Shown in pieces: positions 18,616 to 29,000 of a stretch of 64,000 nt of DNA (within the stretch, counting starts at the first letter, position 1; each line of letters starts with the position of its first letter). Source of the DNA: Muricauda sp. SCSIO 64092 (GTDB lineage: Bacteria > Bacteroidota > Bacteroidia > Flavobacteriales > Flavobacteriaceae); assembly GCF_023016285.1 (NCBI RefSeq), contig NZ_CP095413.1, positions 2,976,001 through 3,040,000 of the forward strand, written 5' to 3'. Under the pieces are notes generated by a model. The model saw only the letters and a list, made by a program, of their open reading frames with translations. It was not told the origin of the DNA and did no database searches. Made by a program: the position numbers and the translations under genes.

Positions 18616-19132
18616 TTTTATACTTAAAAATTGATTGTATTTATAGCATTGGAATTCAAAAAAGGGGAAGTCTTATACGCTCCTCAAATTTCACTTGTAT
18701 TAGTGAATTTGGATAATTGTAATGCTAAATATAAAACCTCAAAGATATTGTATAACACACTTTTGTGGATTTAGTAAGACTTTAGATTTTAGAAGTTTTT
18801 TTTGCTTTTCCAATTTGATATTTGTCCGTAACCATCTTCAACTCTTCCAATCAGGGGAAAAGGCGGTAAGGGCTATGTATTTCTTAAACCATCATTTTAG
18901 AATACGAATTATCGACCGGCAATATAAGTAAACTTCCTTAGTGGAATTGATAATGAAAAACTAATGTGGCTTACCAAATATATCTACTAAGGGATATTTT
19001 GACACGAGCGGATAGCGTCACATGGTCCAAAGTACGAAAAACAGTGTGCGTATTGTTAACAATTTATTGGTCAGTTGATAAGACAAGCGTTATCACCTGG
19101 ATTAGGAATGGGGACGGGGAAAATGGCAAAAG
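18616..19132. other. Intergenic leader between FG-GAP operon and susD terminator
   Basis: About 520 bp with no credible gene: a 69-codon ORF at 18722-18931 (plus) has no family signal. On the minus strand TATCTTTG at 18747-18740 matches TAnnTTTG and could be the -7 box of the FG-GAP operon, with a leader of about 117 nt. No good -33 TTTG is present. An imperfect dyad sits between that box and the start codon. Confidence 0.4.
18685..18711. promoter_or_regulatory. Imperfect inverted repeat in the FG-GAP operon leader
   Basis: Arms CAAATTTCACT and AGTGAATTTG flank TGTATT. They pair over 10 bp with a single bulged T. The dyad lies about 70 bp upstream of the start codon at 18615 and downstream of the possible -7 box, so it could be an operator or an RNA hairpin in the leader. 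The core is the perfect TTCACT/AGTGAA pair. Confidence 0.35.
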
Positions 19133-19160
19133 AAAAAACCCGCTCATTGAGCGGGTTTTT
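19133..19160 (-). terminator. Rho-independent terminator after susD (bidirectional shape)
   Basis: The stem AAAAACCCGCTC / GAGCGGGTTTTT has a 3-nt loop and a run of T on each side. It begins 26 bp after the stop of the susD-like gene on the minus strand. It separates the susC-susD transcript from the FG-GAP operon downstream. Confidence 0.85.
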
Positions 19161-19185
19161 AATCTTGTTGAAACAAAGTTTCCTT

Positions 19186-20790
19186 TTAATATCCAGGGTT
19201 TTGGACCAAATTTGGGTTGGCCAAAACATCCGCCACTGGAATTGGAAATATAAAGCGGGTTTCGTCACTGGCTTCTTTAAGGTTCCATGCTCTCGAAAAT
19301 TGACCAAACCGAATCAAATCTTGTCTTCTTACCTGTTCTTGATACAATTCCCGGCCCCTTTCGGCCAATAAGTCGGCTTCTCCAACGGCACCCAATACTG
19401 ATGCACCCCGAGTGGTTCTTAACTCATTGATCATTACGGTTGGGTCACCACCCATTCTCCACATGGCTTCCGCTTTCATTAAAAACGCATCTGCATATCG
19501 GTACCTCACAATGTGCCTTCTTCTATCTGGACTTTCAATCTCAGTTGGCTCATTGGGATGGTATTTGAACATCCGTATTCCTGAGGTTTCCAATAGTGCA
19601 TTATCCTGTGGAGCGACATACTCAGCTTGCTCGGTTTCCCTTGTAAACACCAGCGGCACGCCACCGACATTCTCCCTGGCATTTAGAGGTGTCCCATCCT
19701 GCTCATATTGTTGATTGATCAAGAAGCCTAAGCCAATACCTAGGTTTTCTTCGTTTGCAGTACTTGGGTCGTGTACCACACCTCTTCGCTCTTCTTGTCC
19801 ATCACCAGGATAATTGGTTTCGGCAGGCCCTTCAAATAAATCATAAAATTCGGCAAGTGTGGTAAATCCATTCCAGCCTCCATTGTCATTAAACCCAGGG
19901 AAGTTTTGATTGTAATGTAGGGTAAGCCAAGTTCGTGGTCCAGCATCGGCTGGAGACCACCAGATGGTCTCTGTGTCATTTGTTGGACGGAAAATTTCAA
20001 AAAACTCTCCGGATGGAGCCAACGTATAACCATCTGCCGTGATTGCATCAACATTATCGATGACCACTTGCATATCCGCAGCGGCTGGTGCGGTCCCAAG
20101 GTATACATGCTTGTTTAAATGAACCTTGGCCATTAAATGGCGGGCTGCTGCCTTTGTGGGTGTCGATTTGTCGCCAATGACATCGCCTGCCGTTTTCGTT
20201 GGTAAATCGGCAATAGCTATATTTAAATCGGCCACAATACTATCTAGGGCTACTTGGCCGGTCAAAACCTCAGGGAGGGCACTGTTGGGTAGATTTAAAT
20301 CCCTGTAAGGAACTTGCCGCCACATGTCCAAAATCCAATGCATGGCCCATGCCCTATAAAATCTGGCTTGGGCTTTGAGCTCGGTAACATCACCCTCCGA
20401 AGTATTGACACTTTTAGGACTAATAACCCTACTGGCATTAAAGCTAACTGCATTCAGTTGCTGCCATGGCTGAATAATGTCAAAAAGCTCTGGAGCCCAA
20501 GTATGTCTGTGAATGGATAGCCACCGACCGTTGTCCCCCCAGTCCGTTCCCCGCGTGGGAACGATATATTCATCCGTGGTTACTTCGTTCAAGGCGAATA
20601 AACTCTCTTGGTTGGCAAGTGCCCCACCAGCAACGCTATTGGTAAGGTTCGCCACCTCACTTTGTATATCTGCTACTCCAGCAAATCCGTCCGTTATCAA
20701 CGAATCTGAAGCCTCGATCTCTAAATCCGTACATGAAAACACCCCAGAGACCAAGAGTGCCATGCCTAAATAATTTGTTATTTTCTTCAT
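19186..20790 (-). CDS. SusD/RagB-family outer-membrane nutrient-binding lipoprotein (island 1)
   Basis: A 534-aa SusD-like lipoprotein with signal MKKITNYLGMALLVSGVFSC. The N-terminal TPR-type helices (ARFYRAWAMHWILDMWRQVPY, residues of about 140-165) and the C-terminal block DLIRFGQFSRAW followed by FIFPIPVADVLANPNLVQNPGY are diagnostic of the RagB/SusD family. SusD proteins cap the SusC channel on the cell surface and bind the ligand. It is 12 bp downstream of its susC partner and followed by a strong terminator. The ligand cannot be read from sequence; no glycoside hydrolase belongs to this unit. Confidence 0.93.
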   Translation of the reverse strand: MKKITNYLGMALLVSGVFSCTDLEIEASDSLITDGFAGVADIQSEVANLTNSVAGGALANQESLFALNEVTTDEYIVPTRGTDWGDNGRWLSIHRHTWAPELFDIIQPWQQLNAVSFNASRVISPKSVNTSEGDVTELKAQARFYRAWAMHWILDMWRQVPYRDLNLPNSALPEVLTGQVALDSIVADLNIAIADLPTKTAGDVIGDKSTPTKAAARHLMAKVHLNKHVYLGTAPAAADMQVVIDNVDAITADGYTLAPSGEFFEIFRPTNDTETIWWSPADAGPRTWLTLHYNQNFPGFNDNGGWNGFTTLAEFYDLFEGPAETNYPGDGQEERRGVVHDPSTANEENLGIGLGFLINQQYEQDGTPLNARENVGGVPLVFTRETEQAEYVAPQDNALLETSGIRMFKYHPNEPTEIESPDRRRHIVRYRYADAFLMKAEAMWRMGGDPTVMINELRTTRGASVLGAVGEADLLAERGRELYQEQVRRQDLIRFGQFSRAWNLKEASDETRFIFPIPVADVLANPNLVQNPGY

Positions 20791-20802
20791 AATACAATTT
20801 TT

Positions 20803-23800
20803 TTAAAAGGTAACATTTACACCCAGACTAACGGTTCTTGGTCTGGGATACGCTAAATAATCTATGGATGCGGAAGGAATACCCCCCGTAACCGCAGGAA
20901 CATCAGAGGTACTTACCTCTGGATCAGGTCCACTGTAATCCGTAATCAATAGTAAATTTTGACCTGTAAGGCTTAATCTCATGCTCTTAAGGGCTCCATC
21001 GCCACTTAAAGGTACATTATAACCTATTGAAGCAGTTTGTAACCTTACAAAGTCACCCTTTTCCAAAAAGAAAGTACTTGGATTTTGACTGGAAGGAACA
21101 GCCCCACCGTCCACAACACTTTGCAGATTGTTCCTACTACCGATTTGAGTAGTGGCAAAAAGCGCATTGGCGGTATTGTTGTAGACATAAAAACCAAACT
21201 GTCCTGAGAAGAAAAGGGAAGCATCCCAGTTCTTGTAAGACGCATTGGTTGAGAAACCGGCATTTACTGTAGGTAGGCCTGATTCTTCTTGGATGCTGGG
21301 ATCGGTTTCTACATTCAGGTCGGCATCCACGTTTCGTAAATTATAGGTAAAGAGCGACCTTCCATTGGTCAGAACCTGCACAAAAGCATTGGATAAGCCT
21401 TGACCGAAAACTTGTCCAGCTTCTATTGTGGGACCGTCATAATCGGTAAACTCATTATCGTTATACGCAATGTTGAAATTGGCATTCCAGTAGAAATCTT
21501 CCCCGTTAACAATGTCATAGTCCAATCCAACTTCAATCCCTTGGTTGATAATGGTGCCGTCTACATTTTGAAATGAAAAAGGTTCGTTTGCAGGCTGTAC
21601 GGCGGGAAGGTTCAATAGGATATCACGGGTTTCCCTCCTATAAAGGTCAATGGAACCGTTAAAACGATCGTTGGCAAATCCAAAATCGATACCCAAGGCA
21701 TACTGCGTCGTCTCTTCCCATTTCAAATCAGGATTTTCAAAGGCAACAGAACGGGTGGCCGGCGTTGTAATTTGTGAATTTTCCGTAATATCCAGGGTTG
21801 GGGCATTAAATCTTCCCCATCTGGTCCTATTGGCAAAATTTCCAAAACCAATACCGTCTTGATTACCGGTAATACCCCAACTCAAACGTAATTTAAGGGT
21901 TGAAAAAGTATCTTCATTCACAAAGTCCTCTTCATTAAGTTTCCAGGCAAAAGCTGCCGAAGGGAAATATCCATACTGATTGTTGCCCCCAAATCTTGAG
22001 GATCCATCCGCCCTGATGGTAGCTGTAAACAGGTATTTGTCATAGAGCGTGTAATTGACCCTACCAAAAAAGGACTGCAATTCATCGGTAAAATCAAATG
22101 TGTCTACAGTAAGCACATCTGCAGGAATGTTGGGTACATCCTGTGTGGTAATGTTTGGAGCTGGAAATAAATTCAATATCCTGAATTGATCACCGATATC
22201 CTCCGTATCATCTTCGAAAGTACCGATACCATAGGCCTGATATCCGCTTGCCAAATTTCTCGTAGCCTCAAAAGCCCTTTGGTTTAATGAGGCAATTTCA
22301 TTCAAATCGGAAGATCCGAAGCCTTGACCTAGAATGTTTTGGCCCTGTCTGTTGAAGTCCTGAAAGGAATATCCTACTAAAGCATCCAGGCTGGAATTCT
22401 CAAATTCCTTGGTATAATTCACCGTCAATTCAACCAATCGGTTTTCCGTTTCTAGATTATTTAAAGCAGCACGCCCATTGTTGGGCGCACCATTTTCCAG
22501 GCCTAAAATTTGAGGTCCAACTACTTGACTACGCTCAGAATCCGAGGCGTCGTACCCCAGATTGAGCTTTGCGGACAACTCATCCGTAAAGCTATACTCC
22601 AAAGAAAGGTTCCCTAAAAACCTGTTGGTATTTGCAAGATCCTGATAGTAGGCCAAAAGGTTCGCTGGATTTCTATCGGGTGCAACACTGATATCAGGAT
22701 TTGCCGGTAAGGTTGGGTTGGAGTACAAAGCAGCGGCCAACAAGTCTCCCGTACTTCCTGAAGTCCTACTGACAAATGGCGCCCGGTCATTGATTCTGGA
22801 AATTGTGGCCTGTAACCCCACTCGTAGCTTGTCATCCAAGAAACGGTGATTCGCATTAATCCGACCGGTAAGCCGTTCCAAATCGGTATCTTCTATGATA
22901 CCGAACTGTTTGGCATACCCAAAAGTGGCACGCACATTACCTTTACCATAATTTAAGGCATAGGAAAGATTGTTGTCGGTGGAAGCTGTTGTCCTGTAGA
23001 TAAAATCCTGCCAGTCCGTGGCACCTCCTAAGTTTGCCCCACCTCTATCAATAAACTCTTCCGTGTTCAAAAGATCATAGGTCTCTCGGACCTCAGCTAT
23101 ATTAAGGTTAGAGGTGTAACTCCACTGACCATTTGCACCGGCTCCCTTACCGGATTTTGTGGTGATAATGACGACCCCATTGGCTCCCCTGGAACCATAT
23201 ATCGCAGTTGCGGAGGCATCCTTTAAGATACTCATGCTCTCAATATCATTGGGGTTCAAGAAATTCAAAGGGTTTCTGGACCCACTTGTACCTGTTCCAA
23301 GATCAGAACCCGAAGCAGATACCTCTTCATTGGTAACCGGTACACCGTCAATCACAAATAATGGACTGTTATTGGCCCGTACCGAACCCGTACCCCTAAT
23401 CCTAAGGGCGATTCCTGCACCGGGTTCACCACTACTTTGTGTAATCTGGACCCCTGCGGTTTTACCTTGGATCAGCTGTTCGGGTGATGAAATAACACCT
23501 CCATTAAAATCTTCGGCAGTTACAGATGCTACGGCACCAGTGGCATCTTTAACCGTAGTTTGGCCATAACCAATGATGACTACCTCATCAAGTGCTTGCG
23601 CATCTTCCTGTAAGGTTACGGAGATTGTTGTTTGACCGTTAACTGCCACTTCTTGTGTGGCATAGCCAATGTAACTGAATACCAAAGTGGCGTTGCTGTC
23701 CACACCATCCAGGGTATAATTACCATCAAAATCGGTTTGGGTACCATTTGTGGTACCTTTCACAACAACACTAGCCCCTGGCAAGGGGCCACTTGCGTCT

Positions 23801-23892
23801 GAAACCGTACCCGTTACCGTCTGTGCCTGGACTGCTCCAAAGCACACAAAGGCGCCCAAAAGCAGCAGGCTTTTAAGTAGCGTAATCTTCAT
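20803..23892 (-). CDS. SusC/RagA-family TonB-dependent transporter (island 1)
   Basis: A 1029-aa outer-membrane transporter. A Sec signal ending AVQAQ is followed by a carboxypeptidase-D-like N-terminal extension (residues of about 25-110, GTVSDASGPLPGASVVVKGT). Then come the TonB box region DEVVIIGYGQ, the plug domain with LQGK-like LIQGKTAGVQI and FVIDGVPV, and a barrel ending in SLGVNVTF with the usual C-terminal Phe. It imports oligomeric or bulky ligands using TonB energy together with the SusD partner. The gene is divergent from a LacI-family regulator 350 bp away, which suggests ligand-induced control. Confidence 0.94.
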   Translation of the reverse strand: MKITLLKSLLLLGAFVCFGAVQAQTVTGTVSDASGPLPGASVVVKGTTNGTQTDFDGNYTLDGVDSNATLVFSYIGYATQEVAVNGQTTISVTLQEDAQALDEVVIIGYGQTTVKDATGAVASVTAEDFNGGVISSPEQLIQGKTAGVQITQSSGEPGAGIALRIRGTGSVRANNSPLFVIDGVPVTNEEVSASGSDLGTGTSGSRNPLNFLNPNDIESMSILKDASATAIYGSRGANGVVIITTKSGKGAGANGQWSYTSNLNIAEVRETYDLLNTEEFIDRGGANLGGATDWQDFIYRTTASTDNNLSYALNYGKGNVRATFGYAKQFGIIEDTDLERLTGRINANHRFLDDKLRVGLQATISRINDRAPFVSRTSGSTGDLLAAALYSNPTLPANPDISVAPDRNPANLLAYYQDLANTNRFLGNLSLEYSFTDELSAKLNLGYDASDSERSQVVGPQILGLENGAPNNGRAALNNLETENRLVELTVNYTKEFENSSLDALVGYSFQDFNRQGQNILGQGFGSSDLNEIASLNQRAFEATRNLASGYQAYGIGTFEDDTEDIGDQFRILNLFPAPNITTQDVPNIPADVLTVDTFDFTDELQSFFGRVNYTLYDKYLFTATIRADGSSRFGGNNQYGYFPSAAFAWKLNEEDFVNEDTFSTLKLRLSWGITGNQDGIGFGNFANRTRWGRFNAPTLDITENSQITTPATRSVAFENPDLKWEETTQYALGIDFGFANDRFNGSIDLYRRETRDILLNLPAVQPANEPFSFQNVDGTIINQGIEVGLDYDIVNGEDFYWNANFNIAYNDNEFTDYDGPTIEAGQVFGQGLSNAFVQVLTNGRSLFTYNLRNVDADLNVETDPSIQEESGLPTVNAGFSTNASYKNWDASLFFSGQFGFYVYNNTANALFATTQIGSRNNLQSVVDGGAVPSSQNPSTFFLEKGDFVRLQTASIGYNVPLSGDGALKSMRLSLTGQNLLLITDYSGPDPEVSTSDVPAVTGGIPSASIDYLAYPRPRTVSLGVNVTF

Positions 23893-24243
23893 AAATAATT
23901 TGTTTTAAGTTTAGTTAATTTAAATTCAAGAGTTAAACATATGTAAAAAATGTGTTAAATTGACTTTAACCAAAGGATGCAAAAAAGACGAAAACGGTTT
24001 CGTGTTGATAACTTTGCAATTGTTGGGGTATTTCAATTCAACACACTCTAAACTATGTAATTCGCAATTCAAACTAGCGAAAAATATGAACTTTAACAAA
24101 AATCTGGACAAATTAAATGCTTTTGCCTCCCAAATGGATATGGTATAATGGGGAGATTCGCAATCCTTATTCGTAAGGATTTACGCTAAATTTTTAACAC
24201 TAATGGAATATCACTATTTTCAAAAATTTAAGAATTGAGGTAT
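23893..24243. other. Divergent regulatory region susC(1) / lacI(1)
   Basis: About 350 bp without a gene. It holds a LacI-type operator candidate at 23989-24002, followed on the plus strand by TAACTTTG at 24009-24016, a good Bacteroidota -7 box for lacI, with a leader of about 220 nt. The operator lies 7 bp before this box, where a bound repressor could block initiation. No clear -7 box facing susC was found. Confidence 0.4.
23989..24002. promoter_or_regulatory. Candidate LacI-family operator
   Basis: CGAAAACGGTTTCG is a 14-bp palindrome with one mismatched pair and the central CG typical of LacI/GalR operators. It lies in the divergent region between susC of island 1 and its adjacent lacI gene. 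A related GAAAACG half-site occurs in the corresponding region of the second locus at 36913-36926. Confidence 0.5.
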
Positions 24244-25272
24244 ATGTTGAAGCAAAAAATAACCCTAAAACATATTGCAAAGGAATTGGATGTTTCCATC
24301 TCCACAGTATCAAAGGCATTGAAAAATAGTGAGGAGATCAGTAGGGATACCAAGGAAAAGATCCAGGCCTTTGCCAAGCTTTACAATTACAAACCCAATA
24401 ATATTGCCATTAGTTTAAAAAACAAGAGAACCAAAAACATTGGGGTCATCATTCCAGATATTGTCCATCACTTTTTTACCACGGTCATTAGGGGTATTGA
24501 GAATTATGCCAATGCCAAGGGGTACAATGTGATCGTCTGCCTCTCCGACGAGTCCTTTGATAAAGAAGTCATCAATATGGAAATGTTGGCCAATGGAAGT
24601 ATTGATGGGTTTATAATGTCACTTTCGGCAGGAACCGAGAAAAAAAAGGACTTTAACCATTTAAAGGAAGTCACCGAGCAAGGTATTCCCATGGTGCTCT
24701 TTGACCGGGTTACCAGTGAAATCAATTGTGATAAAGTCTTGATAGACGATATTCAAGGGGCTTATGTAGCGACCAAAAAACTATTGGACGAAGGACGTCG
24801 CAAAATTGCATTGCTTACTACGGAAGACTTTTTTAGTGTGAGTATGAACAGGAATAAAGGCTATAGGAAAGCACTAAAGGATTTTGGTTTGGAAGTCAAC
24901 CCGGATTTGGTTTTAAAGTTGCCCTTTATGGATATTGATGAGGCAAAAATTGAGGAATTTCTAAATCAAATTGAACCGGATGCCATCTTAAGTGTTAATG
25001 AGATTTTTGGCATCTATGGTATGCGGGTAGTCCAACGAAAAGGGCTGAACGTTCCCAAGGACATCTCCATAATCGGTTTTACCGATGGGTTGTTGGCAAA
25101 ACATGCCAATCCGAGCATTACTTCTGTTGCCCAACACGGGGAACTGATGGGCGAGACAGCAGCGAAAATGCTGATTGAAAAGGTTGAGAGTGAAAGCGAA
25201 GAAGAAACCTATAGGACAGAAATCCTGCAACCGACACTCATTGAACGCGAATCCACATTAAATCAAGTATAA
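24244..25272 (+). CDS. LacI/GalR-family transcriptional regulator (island 1)
   Basis: A 342-aa regulator. I take ATG 24244 as the start; the TTG at 24235 only adds three residues. The N-terminal helix-turn-helix reads ITLKHIAKELDVSISTVSKAL with recognition helix STVSKALKN and hinge helix NIAISLKNKRTKNIG. A periplasmic-binding-protein-like sensor domain follows (IGVIIPDIVHHFFTTVIRG, DGFIMSLSAG, MVLFDRVTS, ISIIGFTDG). Such proteins repress or activate sugar loci in response to a sugar or sugar phosphate. It is transcribed away from susC(1) and is closely similar throughout to the regulator at 37043, including an identical recognition helix. Confidence 0.94.
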   Translation: MLKQKITLKHIAKELDVSISTVSKALKNSEEISRDTKEKIQAFAKLYNYKPNNIAISLKNKRTKNIGVIIPDIVHHFFTTVIRGIENYANAKGYNVIVCLSDESFDKEVINMEMLANGSIDGFIMSLSAGTEKKKDFNHLKEVTEQGIPMVLFDRVTSEINCDKVLIDDIQGAYVATKKLLDEGRRKIALLTTEDFFSVSMNRNKGYRKALKDFGLEVNPDLVLKLPFMDIDEAKIEEFLNQIEPDAILSVNEIFGIYGMRVVQRKGLNVPKDISIIGFTDGLLAKHANPSITSVAQHGELMGETAAKMLIEKVESESEEETYRTEILQPTLIERESTLNQV

Positions 25273-25370
25273 GCGGACAGCAATATGGGTCATTGCGCTT
25301 GATTGGAACACATTAAGACCGAGATTTATTCATTTCCACGCCTAAATGGTTGGCCAAACCCTCAAGATCC

Positions 25371-26069
25371 TTAATTTGACCTAAACTGGAATATTTGGGA
25401 ATTTGAGCGGTTGTTTTCACTATCAATGGTAATCACGCTCCAATAGTAAACGGTATCAGCCGTTATAGTAGTTTCAAATGAAGTTTGGGTCACCGTACCG
25501 ACCAGCGTTCCAGGTGGATTGGTTACATCAAGATACACTTCATAAGAAACGATATCATTGTCCAGGTCACTACCGGCCCAACCTAAGGTAAGGCTTCCGG
25601 AATTGACGGTTGCCCCGGATTTTGGGGATGGATCGTCCGCTGGGAAAGGGGAGTAATTTTCTATGCCGGGCCCTGCGTTGTAAAATCTCCATATAGCACT
25701 TTCGGCAGTTTCGGAAGTTCCATTGGCTTTGGAAACCACAGACCACGAATATGCGGTGCCGCGATTTAAGCGTATGGCCAATTCGTTTGTGTTGGCATTG
25801 ATCTGCCGCCCGTCATCCGTATTTAAGTTTCTTAGGTTTACGGTGTAGGAATCCGTGTTTTGGGCAATGTTCCATCGAAAGATGACCTCACTTTCAGAAT
25901 CGGACAGCAAGGTGCCCTCAGTGCATTCCGAATTGTTTTCCGGAAAAACCAGTGTGGTCGCGGAGGGAGCAGGAGTGGGCTCCGGATCGCTGGGCCCATC
26001 ATCACTTCCGCCACAGGCCAACAATAATGGGAAAATCAATATCAGGAATAGGTATTTAGCGCCTTTCAT
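25371..26069 (-). CDS. Lipoprotein with two Fn3-like domains, end of alpha-glucan operon
   Basis: A 232-aa lipoprotein: signal ending LLLACGGSDDGPSDPEPTPAP, where the acidic SDD after Cys resembles a surface-export signal of Bacteroidota lipoproteins, and a Pro-rich linker. Two Fn3-type beta sandwiches follow (FRWNIAQNTDSYTVNLRN...AYSWSVVSK and LGWAGSDLDNDIVSYEVYLD...YYWSVITID). No catalytic residues are seen. Its start overlaps the amylase stop by ATGA, so it is translated with the amylase and probably helps hold glucan or enzyme at the surface. That role is inference from position. Confidence 0.75.
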   Translation of the reverse strand: MKGAKYLFLILIFPLLLACGGSDDGPSDPEPTPAPSATTLVFPENNSECTEGTLLSDSESEVIFRWNIAQNTDSYTVNLRNLNTDDGRQINANTNELAIRLNRGTAYSWSVVSKANGTSETAESAIWRFYNAGPGIENYSPFPADDPSPKSGATVNSGSLTLGWAGSDLDNDIVSYEVYLDVTNPPGTLVGTVTQTSFETTITADTVYYWSVITIDSENNRSNSQIFQFRSN

Positions 26070-29000
26070 TGTTTTGTAATTTTAAAGTGGTGGGTTTTTT
26101 TGGACGTCTTGGCATTGATTATATATAATCCTTTGGGCAATTGCCCCATATCAATGGTTAGCCTACCGTTAGTGGTCTTTTGGGTTTTATTTGTAATCAA
26201 TCGCCCATCGATTCCGAAAATTTCATAGGATACGGAATCATTGGCCATTTTGCCCATTTCAATTGTCAATTCCCCGGAATGTAGGGGATTGGGATAAGCT
26301 ACGGATGCCCCTTCCAAAACAATGGTTTCCTCAAAAACACCCTGACAACTGATATCGGTCCTGACCTGTAACGTATTCACCGATTTTGAAAGGGTCAACG
26401 TAATATTGTTCTCGGAGGTACGATAGCTTTGTCCGTTTAAAACAATCTCATAGACCGCCCCACCTTTAAGTGATAGGGTGGCTTTTTTACCCTCGGAATC
26501 GATTTTTGAACTTACGGATAGATCTTCTGGCTCGGTGATGACCACATCAAAGCATTGCTCATAATCGGCTTCCCCTGCCACAGTGATACAAACGGTATAA
26601 CTACCGGCCGAAAGATTGTCAAAAAGAGTAGTATCGTTAAAAGATTGGCTCGCAGTGGCATCCCCGGAAAGGATGGCCGTATAGTCCAGGGCCTCCATGG
26701 CTACCACGGTGATCTGACCGTTGTTACTGTTACGACAGCTCTCACTGGTGGTACTTAAGGTAAAGTTATTGGCCGGTAGTGTAAAAATGGCACACCCCGA
26801 GACATCAACAGTTGCCCCCAGGGGTGTATCGGGACACAGGTCATTGGCATTTGGAACGCCATCACCATCCAAATCATTTGGGTCCATCATTACCTCGCTC
26901 GGACTGTCCGCCAGAACCATGAATTCACCCGGAGCAAGACTTATGGGTTCAGTTGCGTTGCTTACCGCTAAAGGACTGTTCTTCTCCAAAAGATCGTACC
27001 ATGTTCCCGTCTCTTGAAAATTTGGATTGATGGCCTGTTCGACCATTCCAAAATTCCCGATAATAGTAATGTACTTGATAGCATCCCCAGAGGCGGAGTT
27101 GTCCGTTAAATGAATGGTTTTCAACCCTGTTGGAGCACTCAGATCCATGCTAAAGTCGGTGGTTTCAAAGATAGCCTCACCCAATTTCAATTTAATGAGG
27201 TCTGCCCAGGTATCATAAATTGCCGTTCGATTGGCATTATCCAAATACTCCCAACGGATCGGTTTTCTACCGGTTCTTCCATTTTCGTCAATGGAGACCT
27301 CATAACCAAGTTCTCCAAATTGCCATATCATTTTGGGGCCGGGAATCGTAAAGAAAAAGGCTCCTGCCGTCCGTAGACGTTCCAATGCGGTATCCAGGTC
27401 GGTTACCGAATACGCCCCTTCCGAGTTCCCAAATTCCAGGTTTTTGAACATCAAACGTTCCTCATCATGACTTTCCATATAGGAAATGGCAGCAGGAATA
27501 TCAAATCCTTTGACCTGATAGGAAACTCCTGAAAAATTGGATTTTCCATTTTCATGATATCCCATGGTAGCCTCATTATAGGGGTCCGTTTGTTTGTTCC
27601 AAAAAAGAATGCCTTTACCTTCGTCCAGACGGTAATTGGCCCATTGTTCTTCTTCCTGTATTCCACCCAGGTGTTCAAAAATCACATAAAAATCCTCATC
27701 CATCGCCCACTGGGTATCCGCATATCCCTTTAACACTTCAATTCGATCGGGCTGTGTGGCATTGGTGCAGCCGTCATCGCTGGCCGAACAGTTTTGGGTA
27801 AAACCCTTTGTGAGGTCCCAACGAAACCCATCTATCCTATACTCCTCTATCCAATATCGTATAGTGCGGTTCACATAGTCCTGGGTAGCTTGGGATTGAT
27901 GGTTAAAATCGTTGAAAACGTTGAAAGAGTGTCTGGGTTCCGCGTTAAAAAAAGGATTTTCCGAACTGGCCACCCCACCAGTACCACCACCACTGGTATT
28001 CCATAAACGGAAATAAGGATGCTCCCCGGTACCATGGTTATAAACCACATCCAGGATAACGGCCATGCCCCGATTATGGCATTCTTCTATAAACTGTTTA
28101 AAGGCCGTTGGTGTTCCATAGTACTTGTCCAAAGCCATATGGAATGATGGATTGTAGCCCCAACTATCATTGCCATCAAATTCACTTACGGGCATCAATT
28201 CAATGGCATTGATACCCAAATCCTGTAGGTAATCCAGTCTGGAGCGAACGGCATCAAAACTATGGAGCTCGTCAAAATCACGGATCAAGAGTTCGTAGAC
28301 CATCAAATCGGTTACTTTGGGTTTTTCGAAATTCAGGGTGGCATCGGACCACACAAATTCCGGGTCACCCGTTCGTAATAAGGTTACGGCCTGGGTGGTA
28401 CTTCCCGAAGGGTATTCCGGAAGGTTGGGATAGGTAGTATCATCAATAAAACCATCGTTGAACTCATCCAAAATGGTGGTGGAATATGGATCGGCAATAG
28501 TGATGTCCAAGTCCACCAAGTATTGGAACAGGTGATCGGTTTGTGGGCTTAGGCCTGTGAGTTCAAGCCAAAACCGGTCTTGAGCACTGTCTTTTTTCAT
28601 CAGATAGGTGTCATTGGTTGCCCAATTGTTAAAATTCCCAATAACATGGACAAATTCCTTGCCTGGGGCAAAAAGTACCAAAGTGGCCTTGGTTGGGTCA
28701 GTAGGGTCTAGGTTAATGCCATCAAGGAGTCCCAAGGGTAATGCTTCCTCGGTTACCGTAGGCCGTATAAGGGCATCAAAAGTGACACTTTCGGTATCCG
28801 CACCATTGGTGGCTTCCAATACAAAAGTTGTGTTTTCATTGACCACATAGGTGTTGCTGTACGTAGTAATGCCATTTTGTGTATCAACTTGTATGCCATT
28901 GGCGAGAAGGGAAAAATTGGCGGATTGACCAATAATTGCCTCAATGGACAATGTTTCGCCGGCTTCCAGTATCACCGTGCTGGTGGTTGGCGCGTTCAAA

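Noticed and set aside
18722..18931. 69-aa plus-strand ORF in the 570-bp gap
   Set aside because: AT-rich, no promoter or ribosome-binding signal and no similarity that I recognise; treated as chance.
19133..19160. CRISPR-like or mobile-element inverted repeat
   Set aside because: A single hairpin with flanking A and T runs right after a stop codon is a terminator; no second copy or transposase is present.
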